Origin: Ligilactobacillus apodemi DSM 16634 = JCM 16172
GTDB lineage: Bacteria; Bacillota; Bacilli; Lactobacillales; Lactobacillaceae
NCBI RefSeq assembly: GCF_001434405.1
Contig: NZ_AZFT01000048.1
Location: 1-64,000 of the forward strand
Length of the DNA stretch: 64,000 bases
Reading direction: 5' to 3'
How positions within the stretch are numbered: position 1 is the first letter of the stretch; every line of letters starts with the position of its first letter. A program made the translations under genes and the position numbers. The notes beneath the pieces are model-generated. The model had not been told where the DNA came from, did no database searches, and saw only the letters and a program-made list of their open reading frames with translations. Below are positions 54,132 through 61,108 of this stretch, in pieces.

Positions 54132-55328
54132 ATGAACCGTAAAATCATTTTACTAACGCAGTTTATCTTAAGTTTTGGTGGGGGAATGTCAAATATTGCC
54201 TTACTAACATTGATCACTAAATGGTTTGTGTCCGCTAATTATGTGGGGATCTATTCATTTTGCCTGTTTGTGCCCCGTGTTTTACTGGCAATTTATATTG
54301 GAAACCAAGTTGATCAAACTAAAAATTTAAAAAGATTATTGTTGCTTTCCATGGGATGGACAGCTTTTTTCATGCTGATCGTGACTGGCAGTGTGATCTT
54401 AGAATTCAAGCACTTTTGGTGGTTAGTAATTTGGTCATTGGGCTATGAAATCGCAAGTAGCTATTATTTACCAATTTTGACCAGACTATTGGTGGAGCTA
54501 TTTGCGCGTGCAGAACTGAGTAAGTTAAATGCTTCGTTAAGCACAGCGGTTACGAGTGCTAACCTATTTTCTGGTTTGATCGTGACATTAGCAATGTGGG
54601 TTGTTAATTTAGGGATCTTTTTAGCTCTTGATCTAGGGCTATATTTGTTGGGACTAACTCTATTTTTGGCTTTAAAAGTTGAGCCTAAAGTTCTAAATGA
54701 ATCTCAGTCAGTTGAAAGTTTTGGTTCATTGTGGAATGGAGTTAAAGTCGTCAAACAATTATTGCGCAAAAATTGTTACTTAGCGCCTGTTTTTTATTTG
54801 GCGTTGCTTTTTAATATCGTTTTGGCACCTCAAAGCGTGTATTTTGCTGAATTGGCGCATAATGTGTTTTACGATTTAAAATTACTGGGGGTGTTTAACA
54901 CGTTATTTGTTAGTGGTTTTTTACTGGGCTCGCTTTTTTATCGTGTTGTGGATGTGCGTTTAAAAATTCATGAGTATATTAGTGCTGCCTCGGTCTTAGT
55001 TCCAGTGGCATTTAGCTTGATTGGGTCTACGGTAAAATGGTTAGTCTATGGTGGTATTGTATTATTAGGCTTTGCGATCCCCTTATATAATATTTCAACC
55101 CGGATCATTTTACAGACAAAAATCAAAAAAGACCAGGTCGCCACGGTTTCAAACAGCTATTATGCGCTGTTGAATGCGACCCAGCCGGTGGGGTTGTTAG
55201 GTTTTCCATATTTGATCTCACTGTGCGGTCTTAGTTCGATCCTTTTAGGCAGTGCGGTTTTACTGGCATTAGTAACGATGGTTGTCTTGCTTTCAAAGCA
55301 GATCAGTTCAGACTTAGACTTAGAGTGA
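54132..55328 (+). CDS. MFS transporter
   Basis: 398 aa with about 12 hydrophobic spans and no large soluble domain. The loop 2-3 motif is degenerate (GNQVDQTKNLKRLL in place of GxLaDrxGrkxxL), and the sequence resembles the MFS_3/enterobactin-exporter-like group by length and layout. SD GGGGAGG. The substrate is unknown; export of a small hydrophobic compound is likely. It lies beside a small minus-strand membrane gene and an Lsa-type ABC-F gene, so a drug-related role is possible but not shown. Confidence 0.8.
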   Translation: MNRKIILLTQFILSFGGGMSNIALLTLITKWFVSANYVGIYSFCLFVPRVLLAIYIGNQVDQTKNLKRLLLLSMGWTAFFMLIVTGSVILEFKHFWWLVIWSLGYEIASSYYLPILTRLLVELFARAELSKLNASLSTAVTSANLFSGLIVTLAMWVVNLGIFLALDLGLYLLGLTLFLALKVEPKVLNESQSVESFGSLWNGVKVVKQLLRKNCYLAPVFYLALLFNIVLAPQSVYFAELAHNVFYDLKLLGVFNTLFVSGFLLGSLFYRVVDVRLKIHEYISAASVLVPVAFSLIGSTVKWLVYGGIVLLGFAIPLYNISTRIILQTKIKKDQVATVSNSYYALLNATQPVGLLGFPYLISLCGLSSILLGSAVLLALVTMVVLLSKQISSDLDLE

Positions 55329-55335
55329 GAATCGC

Positions 55336-55536
55336 TCACGGGGTATTAACGCCAACGTGGATCACAAAGAACACTGCAAGAGCAGATAATAAAATTATGG
55401 GAATAAAGGTCAGCGGTAGTAAGAAGCGATATTTGTGGCGAACGTAAAAAAATTGGTAGATGAAATAGAGACACCAAATGATATTTGAGATGAAAAGCGT
55501 CGCGAACAATAATTTGACGAAAACAAATCCTAACAT
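55336..55536 (-). CDS. Small two-span membrane protein, 66 aa
   Basis: ATG at 55536 behind SD AGGAAGG. Two hydrophobic segments (about residues 2-24 and 43-62) flank a basic tyrosine-rich loop (YQFFYVRHKYRF). I do not recognise it. It is convergent with the MFS gene, 7 bases from its stop, with no terminator visible between them. Confidence 0.5.
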   Translation of the reverse strand: MLGFVFVKLLFATLFISNIIWCLYFIYQFFYVRHKYRFLLPLTFIPIILLSALAVFFVIHVGVNTP

Positions 55537-55631
55537 TAAGATCACCTTCCTATGTCCAAAATTAGCTCGGGGAGGTATGTTTTATAGGGTAATTATACAA
55601 TAAAAGTATAAATGACTTAGGTTGTGGACAC

Positions 55632-55669
55632 AAAAATCCCACTAGCTTTGTTGGCTAGCGGGATTTTTT
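55632..55669. terminator. Terminator of the ABC-F gene
   Basis: AAAAATCCCACTAGC / GCTAGCGGGATTTTT, symmetrical with A and T runs; it ends the minus-strand gene at 55668. Confidence 0.88.
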
Positions 55670-57131
55670 AGGCTAATTCAATGACTTTATCAGCAATTTG
55701 GTTGATGAAATTTTGGTCGTGTTCGATGATCAGCATCGCGGGATGAACGTGGTGTAAAAGTTCGATCAATTGATCTTGGTTATAAATGTCTAAATAATTT
55801 AACGGTTCGTCCCAAAGATAAAGTTCCGCTGGGGTTGCTAGGCTAGCAGCTAACTGAACTTTCTTTTGTTGGCCTAAGCTCATGTGCTCGATTCGCGTGG
55901 AAAAACTGTGACGCTCAAGCCCTAATTTCTTGAGCAAAGTTAATAGGAGCGTGTAGTCAAGTTGGCGTTTTTGCGCAAATTCTTTGAGCGTCCCTGTTTC
56001 GGTGGTGAAATCTTGGTCGATCACACTGAAATTTGGAGTGTTAAGCGTGAGTTTTCCATTTTTAGTAGCGGTGCTTTTATCCAAGAGTGCTTGTAAAATG
56101 CTTGATTTACCACTACCATTTTTGCCTTTTACTACAACGATCTCGTGTGCGTTAATGTCAAAGTTCAGCTGAGAAAAGAGTTCTTTTTCATAGGCCAAAC
56201 TGAAATTTTTTGCTTGCACTAACAGTTGTCGGTGAGTTGGCTGGTAATTTAGGCTCAACGCTTCACGGGTCTCAAGGTTGGCGAGCTGTTGTTCTTTTTT
56301 TCGCAGTTGTTCTTGGGCACGATTGCTCAAGGCTGTTTTACGCTTCATCACTTTGGCAGCACGGTGTCCGATAAAGCCTTTGTCAGCGTGAGCGTTATTT
56401 TGCTTTTGTTTTTCTGCTTGGTTAGCCCAGTTTTCCTTGACTAAGGCTGCTTGTTTTAGGCGGTGCAATTCGTGTCTGGTCTTTTCATTTTGCGCTTGAT
56501 CGGTTTGATCACGGCGCTTTTTTTGTTGCTCATAAGAACTAAAATCACCTTTTTCTAAAATGATCTGGGCTTTTTCGATCACTAAAGTATGGTCGATCAG
56601 TTGATTTAAAAAGTTTCGGTCGTGGCTAGTTACGATAAAGCCTTGCTTCTTTTGGTTGAGATAATCACATAATTCTTGTCTACCTGCTTGATCAAGATGA
56701 TTAGTTGGTTCATCGAGCAGTAAAAAGCGGTCTGTTTGGCAAAAGAGCGCACACAGCATGAGTTTAGTCTGTTCGCCGCTACTTAAAGTTTCAAATGGAC
56801 GCCAGAGAAGGTCTTCTGAGAGACCGAATAACTTAAGTTCGCGTTTTAATTCCCAAGTTTCAAACGTTCCTGTTTCGGCTAAGCAATAAAGCGCTAATTG
56901 TTGTTTATCGGCAATCGGTTGCGGGAAATATCCTAGCGCAACAGGCAAATTGAGTTGCCCAGTATAGGAAAGTTTATTTTGTAAGATGTTAAATAGAGTC
57001 GTTTTTCCCCGTCCGTTGCGTCCTAATAAACCTAAGCGCCAAGTTGTATCGAGTTCAAAATTGGCATTTTCAAAGAGTGGTGCTTGTCCTGGATAAGCAA
57101 AAGTAAGATTTTTTAGTGAAATATTAGTCAT
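55668..57131 (-). CDS. ABC-F ribosome-protection protein, Lsa type
   Basis: 487 aa with two ATPase domains and no membrane part. Walker A motifs are GLLGRNGRGKTTL and GKNGSGKSS; signatures are LSSGEQTK and MSLGQQKK; the Walker B of each is followed by DEPTNHLD and DEPLNYLD. The inter-domain linker is about 90 residues and lysine/glutamine-rich. DEPLNYLD, WRPFETLS and the domain-end VIEHD match Lsa(A), which displaces lincosamides, pleuromutilins and streptogramin A. The frame opens at 57203, but the ATG at 57131 follows SD AGGGGG. It is controlled by a structured leader. Actual resistance is not shown by sequence. Confidence 0.88.
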   Translation of the reverse strand: MTNISLKNLTFAYPGQAPLFENANFELDTTWRLGLLGRNGRGKTTLFNILQNKLSYTGQLNLPVALGYFPQPIADKQQLALYCLAETGTFETWELKRELKLFGLSEDLLWRPFETLSSGEQTKLMLCALFCQTDRFLLLDEPTNHLDQAGRQELCDYLNQKKQGFIVTSHDRNFLNQLIDHTLVIEKAQIILEKGDFSSYEQQKKRRDQTDQAQNEKTRHELHRLKQAALVKENWANQAEKQKQNNAHADKGFIGHRAAKVMKRKTALSNRAQEQLRKKEQQLANLETREALSLNYQPTHRQLLVQAKNFSLAYEKELFSQLNFDINAHEIVVVKGKNGSGKSSILQALLDKSTATKNGKLTLNTPNFSVIDQDFTTETGTLKEFAQKRQLDYTLLLTLLKKLGLERHSFSTRIEHMSLGQQKKVQLAASLATPAELYLWDEPLNYLDIYNQDQLIELLHHVHPAMLIIEHDQNFINQIADKVIELA

Positions 57132-57330
57132 AAATTTCTGCCCCCTTAGTGTTTTTTGGGAACAAAAAAAGTCTGCACAAGGGCAGACTGAGTCAATGCG
57201 CATCAGCCTAAAAACCTAAATTCTGCCCAAGTGAAACCGACCCTGTTTGTTCCCAGAGTTGTTAAACTTGTGTTGTGCAGAATTTAGAATTTCAATGGCG
57301 ACGCCTCCGTTCGTAAATAAGATTAATTTG
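57132..57330 (-). promoter_or_regulatory. Attenuator leader of the ABC-F gene
   Basis: About 193 nt between transcription start and ATG. Stem A: CTAAATTCTGC (57278-57288) pairs with GCAGAATTTAG (57217-57227). Terminator: AGTCTGC-CCTTGT-GCAGACT (57170-57189) followed by T7. The 5' segment TCTGCACAA is complementary to TTGTGCAGA in the terminator's 3' arm, and GGGAACAAA (57246-57254) is complementary to TTTGTTCCC (57158-57166). These exclude one another, as in antibiotic-sensing attenuators. A possible three-codon frame (TTG AAA TTC TAA) sits 8 bases after a GGAGG at the 5' end. Confidence 0.7.
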
Positions 57331-57359
57331 AGATTAGCAGTAATTTTTATTATTGTCAA
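57331..57359 (-). promoter_or_regulatory. ABC-F gene promoter
   Basis: On the minus strand -35 TTGACA (57354-57359) and -10 TAATCT (57331-57336), spacer 17. Between 57414 and 57607 I see nothing that can be supported beyond AT-rich sequence. Confidence 0.75.
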
Positions 57360-57607
57360 TAATTTTTTAGGATAAAGTACTTTACTGCTATAGTAAACTT
57401 TATTTTTAGACATATAGTTGTTGCCATTTTTTTAGGAAATGACGGATTAAATTGTTGCTTTAAAAAGGTTTATTTGAATTTTATTCGTTGAATTGTACGA
57501 TGAAATTGTCATTTGAAATAACAATAACAAGAAAATTATAATAAGGTGAACTGTTGAATGAGATAATATTTGCTTGTTGATGCAATTATATTAAAGGAAT
57601 TATAGTA

Positions 57608-57853
57608 ATGGAAAAATACAATGATACTTATCAGCTATTTCGAGATATGCTGGGGGAAACCGCGGTTAATAAAATTTACGATAACCTACATGGAAGTTCA
57701 ATTTACTTTCCTTCTAGGTTATATTCAAAAGATTATGTACGTTTTAAAATTCAAGAAAATATGGATCGTTTGACAGTTCGTGAATTATCACGGTTGACAG
57801 GCTATAGTGAACGAAGTGTAAGAAGAATTATAAGTGAGATAAATGATAAGTAG
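57608..57853 (+). CDS. Mor-like helix-turn-helix protein, 81 aa
   Basis: SD AAAGGAA precedes the ATG. Residues 57-78 form a helix-turn-helix (TVRELSRLTGYSERSVRRII). The upstream NLHGSSIYFPSRLYSKDY resembles the G-x-x-I-Y-I-P segment of Mor/C phage activators. A solitary Mor-like protein on a bacterial chromosome usually marks a mobile or phage-derived segment. Base use differs from the core genes: GATC words are rare here. It is followed by small genes of the same character. Confidence 0.65.
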   Translation: MEKYNDTYQLFRDMLGETAVNKIYDNLHGSSIYFPSRLYSKDYVRFKIQENMDRLTVRELSRLTGYSERSVRRIISEINDK

Positions 57854-57904
57854 ATATATCTAACTAAATTTCTTTAATTATATAAACTATGGGGGGTGAA
57901 CTAC

Positions 57905-58117
57905 ATGGCTGGAAAAGATATTTTAAGATTCGTTGAATGGGCATTTACAGGAACAGATCCAGAACTTACGAAAAAAGTTAATAATCAATGGGATGAGTTA
58001 AAACAATATGATGATAATACTTTAGTAAGAATAATGGATTCCGACCCAGATCATTCACGTAGACGAACTGCAGAACAAATTCTAAAGACGAGAATCGAAC
58101 GCAGAAGAAGACTTTAA
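57905..58117 (+). CDS. Small DPDHSRR-motif protein, soluble paralogue
   Basis: 70 aa from the ATG behind SD GGGGGG; a GTG at 57896 is in frame but overlaps the SD. It has no membrane segment. The C-terminal half, WDELKQYDDNTLVRIMDSDPDHSRR, then AEQILKTRIERRRRL, recurs in the next gene. The shared part is acidic first and strongly basic at the end, probably a helical pair. I do not recognise the family. It forms a short transcript closed by the hairpin at 58121. Confidence 0.6.
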   Translation: MAGKDILRFVEWAFTGTDPELTKKVNNQWDELKQYDDNTLVRIMDSDPDHSRRRTAEQILKTRIERRRRL

Positions 58118-58120
58118 TCT

Positions 58121-58167
58121 AAAAAGAGCTCTATAGGTTATTGAGTGGCTTAATTGGGCTCTTTTTT
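58121..58167 (+). terminator. Terminator between the two paralogues
   Basis: AAAAAGAGC / GCTCTTTTT with a long interior loop and T6. Confidence 0.65.
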
Positions 58168-58185
58168 CAGTTGGGATGAGATACT

Positions 58186-58494
58186 ATGTTAAAGATAATT
58201 TTTTTTATTGCTATTATTTATATTTGCTGGAAATTTGTATTACCATGGATTAATAAAGAGTTTGGCATGAAAATAGGTGCTGCGGAAATATTTGCAGGAA
58301 TTGTTGCAATTATTGCATGGGCATTTAAGACGACATCAGCTAATGAGCAAGCATCAAGAAATCAAATGGATGAATTAAATAAGCTTGATGATCAGTCATT
58401 GGTAAGAATAATGGATTCTGATCCAGATCATTCTAGAAGAATGGGTGCTAAAATCATTTTGGAAAATAGAATGAAACGCAGAAGAAATTTATAA
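58186..58494 (+). CDS. Small DPDHSRR-motif protein, membrane paralogue
   Basis: 102 aa. Two hydrophobic stretches (about 2-19 and 32-50) precede a soluble tail that repeats the neighbour: LVRIMDSDPDHSRR, then ILENRMKRRRNL. It lacks a clear SD (GGGATGAGATAC is near). The paralogue pair suggests a membrane form and a soluble form of one function. No known domain can be named. Confidence 0.6.
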   Translation: MLKIIFFIAIIYICWKFVLPWINKEFGMKIGAAEIFAGIVAIIAWAFKTTSANEQASRNQMDELNKLDDQSLVRIMDSDPDHSRRMGAKIILENRMKRRRNL

Positions 58495-58547
58495 TTTAAT
58501 CTACTTTGATTAAAGATGATAATAAATTAGTATATATGCAAGAGTAA

Positions 58548-58586
58548 GGATAGTGATCATTAAAGATGAGATACTATCCTATTTTT
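58548..58586 (+). terminator. Terminator after the membrane paralogue
   Basis: AGGATAGT / ACTATCCT with T5. Confidence 0.7.
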
Positions 58587-58801
58587 ATGTTGAGAAAAGT
58601 GGACGCTTTTTATTTAGTATAATTGCTTGAGTCGAGTGAAGTTACTAATTAGTTATTTTATAATGTGTTTGCATTGGATTAAGAAAACTTCCTAATGTTA
58701 TAATATAAAAATTCATTAAAAGAGGATTATAAAATGATGATCAAACCTATTTTTGGGTTAATATTTTCGATATAGCCCTTGGAAGTTCAAAAAAGAGTAA
58801 A

Positions 58802-59398
58802 GTGAAGGAGATAGTTCTTAAAGTAGTCGTAGCTGTCATTCTCATTCCATGCTTTATTATAATAATTTCGAATAGTGTGGTTTCTATTGCTGATAAAATA
58901 GATAAAACCAATGCGTCAATAATTGCAGAACTAGCAGGTACAGTTCTTTCGGTATTGGTAGCAGTTGGTGGCTATATTTATACAAAAAATCAAGATAAAG
59001 TACAGGCAGTTCATGCTGAAAGTGGGTGGCGTAAGAAACTATTAGAATTGGAAATAGTGCCAACCTATTCTATAGGACATTTAATAAAGTTGAATGCGTT
59101 TATCAATTCGTTCAATGATGATGAAAATAGTATTGATAACTATGTGAATCAGGTAATAATAAATATCTTGAAACAGCATAAGATTCTATCATGTGTCAAA
59201 CGTATACCTACTAATATTGACAGTTCAAAATTTCCAAATAATGTTGAAAAAATATTGGAGTTGCCTAGCAAAACTAGTATTTTTGATTATAGTATTGAGG
59301 ATGATAAAAAGAAAGAAGCATTGAGCTCTGTAGAACAAAATGAAGTTCGTCGTTGTATTCATGCGCTACTAAAGAATGATTGGGATAACATTACATGA
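58802..59398 (+). CDS. Membrane protein of the QDK-HAE family, intact or N-terminally frameshifted
   Basis: 198 aa from a GTG with a poor SD. Two hydrophobic helices (about 5-25, 40-60) precede YTKNQDKVQAVHAESGW, a hydrophilic helical region and the tail NEVRRCIHALLKNDWDNIT. A better start exists at ATG 58734 (SD AGAGGA) but in another frame; one more T in the T5 run at 58750-58754 would join them (MMIKPIFWVNIFDIALG). A broken paralogue lies at 63040-63820. The family is unknown to me. It belongs to the AT-rich accessory segment. Confidence 0.6.
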   Translation: MKEIVLKVVVAVILIPCFIIIISNSVVSIADKIDKTNASIIAELAGTVLSVLVAVGGYIYTKNQDKVQAVHAESGWRKKLLELEIVPTYSIGHLIKLNAFINSFNDDENSIDNYVNQVIINILKQHKILSCVKRIPTNIDSSKFPNNVEKILELPSKTSIFDYSIEDDKKKEALSSVEQNEVRRCIHALLKNDWDNIT

Positions 59399-59492
59399 AA
59401 GGCTAAATAAGTTAAGAAAAATGTGCTAATTAAATAGTAAAAATGAAATTTGCTATTGTGGAAATTTTCGGTATTGGATATTTGATAGCACA

Positions 59493-59532
59493 AAAGCTGG
59501 ACTAACCCAAATAAGCTAGTCCAGCTTTTTTT
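59493..59532. terminator. Bidirectional terminator beside tetR
   Basis: AAAAGCTGGACTA / TAGTCCAGCTTTT with T7, ending both the membrane-protein gene and the convergent tetR gene. Confidence 0.9.
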
Positions 59533-60094
59533 ATCCCCGCAAAAACGACTCCGGCGAACGCACCATCATTTCCAAAAATACTTGAGAAAACTGGGTGGGG
59601 TGCAGCGGAACCTCATCACTTAGCCAAGCAGAAATAATTGCAATAATATGATCAGTCAGGATTTTCACCGTCTTTTCTTGTGAGAGTGGTGAGTTTAATC
59701 CAGGCTGATTTTTGAGATACATGATAGCTGCAGTAGAGTACTTCTCGTATAGATACTTGCGCCACTTTAGGTCAATATTAGTGCCATAAAGCACCTTTAG
59801 CCACTCGCGATGTTGGTAGATCAAAGGCAAGATCTGTTCGGCGATTCCTTGATACAACTTATTGGGAGGTAAGGTCAAAACTTTTTGTTCAAATACTTGC
59901 CAGATCTGCTCATCAATGGTGAGATGGATATATTCAAAGATCTCAGTGACACTTTTAAAGTGCTTCTGATAGATTGCTTGGCGTGAGATCCCAGCTTCAA
60001 GGGCGATCTCGGTCAAAGTCAATTGTTCTTGGTGGCGGTCTTTTAAAGCTAAGCGCATCACGGCGTTAATGATCATTTCGCGTGTTTCTCGCAT
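59531..60094 (-). CDS. TetR-family regulator
   Basis: 187 aa from ATG 60094 behind SD AAGGAG; the longer frame to 60124 lacks an SD. The N-terminal helix-turn-helix is LTLTEIALEAGISRQAIYQKHF, followed by an all-helical ligand domain ending about residue 185. Its target is unknown. The gene points away from the MORN/acetyltransferase pair, with a 330-base gap on that side, so it may control a gene there. The stop overlaps the terminator. Confidence 0.83.
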   Translation of the reverse strand: MRETREMIINAVMRLALKDRHQEQLTLTEIALEAGISRQAIYQKHFKSVTEIFEYIHLTIDEQIWQVFEQKVLTLPPNKLYQGIAEQILPLIYQHREWLKVLYGTNIDLKWRKYLYEKYSTAAIMYLKNQPGLNSPLSQEKTVKILTDHIIAIISAWLSDEVPLHPTQFSQVFLEMMVRSPESFLRG

Positions 60095-60424
60095 TTTCTC
60101 AACTCCTTCGCTAAAAATTGTCACGGTGTCAATTTATCTGAGATAATGACACTGATTAGCTAAAATTTGGTTGTCGGAGTGTAAAGATTTAAGGGTATAA
60201 ATGATAAGAATAGCTAGGTATACTAGGGGTATGAATTGGGAAATTCATAGTCGGCACAATCCTAGAATCTACTCATACAGCGCAAAGGTGATTTCCAAAG
60301 TATGGGGATGTCGTAAAAAAATATAAAAAACTACTGAAACTTCTTTTGATTGCAACAATTATATCATAGTTGTGCCGACTTTAATCGTAAAGGCAACTCA
60401 TCTGTCTCAATAAAGGAGGCCATG
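60095..60424. other. Gap with an 11-base inverted repeat
   Basis: AGTCGGCACAA at 60249-60259 and its exact complement TTGTGCCGACT at 60370-60380, both preceded or followed by CATAGT-like bases. A small hairpin GAATT-GGG-AATTC sits at 60233-60246. No gene is supported. It may be an RNA structure or the footprint of a small element. Confidence 0.45.
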
Positions 60425-60595
60425 ATGAAAAATAAAAAATTGATGTTATCCTTGAGCTATCTAGTTTCATTTGTCGTCTATGTTTTTATCATGTACTTAA
60501 ATTAGGAAAATCAAACAGCCTTGTTCACGATCGGAATTATTTTTCCGCTTCTCCTTGGGGTGCTTTCCGGTTTGATCTTCCAAGCAAAGAAGTAA
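60425..60595 (+). pseudogene. Two-span small membrane protein with in-frame TAG
   Basis: SD GGAGG at 60415-60419. The frame reads MKNKKLMLSLSYLVSFVVYV and so on for 26 codons, meets TAG at 60503-60505, then continues in the same frame for 30 codons (ENQTALFTIGIIFPLLLG onward) to TAA. Each half holds one hydrophobic helix, so the intact product would be a 56-residue two-span protein. This suggests a recent nonsense mutation. A 26-residue peptide may still be made. Confidence 0.6.
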
Positions 60596-60736
60596 TTATT
60601 TTAATATCTATTAGCTATACTCTCATCTAGGGTACAGCTTTTTTGGGCGTTTTCTTCGCAGTTTTCGCTTTAATAATCTAGCTAAAACATGTTAAGATGA
60701 AGGGTCAAAATACATCGAAAGGATAGCTTATTTATA

Positions 60737-61108
60737 ATGAGGGGTAGAAAAAGTAAGATTTTAGCGGGAGTTGCCGTCTTACTAGTCATTTGTATCAGTG
60801 CGACCTTTTTGTTAGGGGCTGGGACAAGGCAAACAAAGATGACATTTCAAGATGGCGCAGTCTATACTGGCACGATCAAATCAGGTCAGTTGGTAAAAGG
60901 CACATTGAAGTTTAAAAATGGCGATACATATACGGGGAGCTTTAAAAATGGTCATTTTAACGGGCAAGGAACCTTTAAATCGCATGCAGGCTGGACTTAC
61001 ACGGGAACTTTTAAAGACGGTTTAGCCAATGGGTCGGGGACATTGACCAAAGCTAACAAGGTCGTTCAAAAAGGCACTTTTGTTAAAGGGGAGTATCAAG
61101 AAAAATGA
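60737..61108 (+). CDS. MORN-repeat membrane-anchored protein
   Basis: 123 aa. A signal-anchor helix (about residues 8-28, LAGVAVLLVICISATFLLG) is followed by four or five MORN repeats (YTGTIKSGQL, YTGSFKNGHFNGQG, YTGTFKDGLANGSG). The repeats probably face outward. SD GAAAGGA. Its stop overlaps the next gene by four bases (ATGA), so it is translationally coupled to an O-acetyltransferase. MORN repeats mediate lipid or protein contacts; a partner role for the acetyltransferase is inferred. Confidence 0.82.
   Translation: MRGRKSKILAGVAVLLVICISATFLLGAGTRQTKMTFQDGAVYTGTIKSGQLVKGTLKFKNGDTYTGSFKNGHFNGQGTFKSHAGWTYTGTFKDGLANGSGTLTKANKVVQKGTFVKGEYQEK

Noticed and set aside
57216-57413. 65-residue protein gene upstream of the ABC-F gene
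   Set aside because: Its codons coincide with the promoter and the paired leader segments, and it has no good SD. The regulatory reading fits better, though a short internal frame remains possible.
60095-60424. Type I toxin-antitoxin module
   Set aside because: The small two-span frame nearby is suggestive, but I find no antisense promoter or matched repeat typical of such modules.
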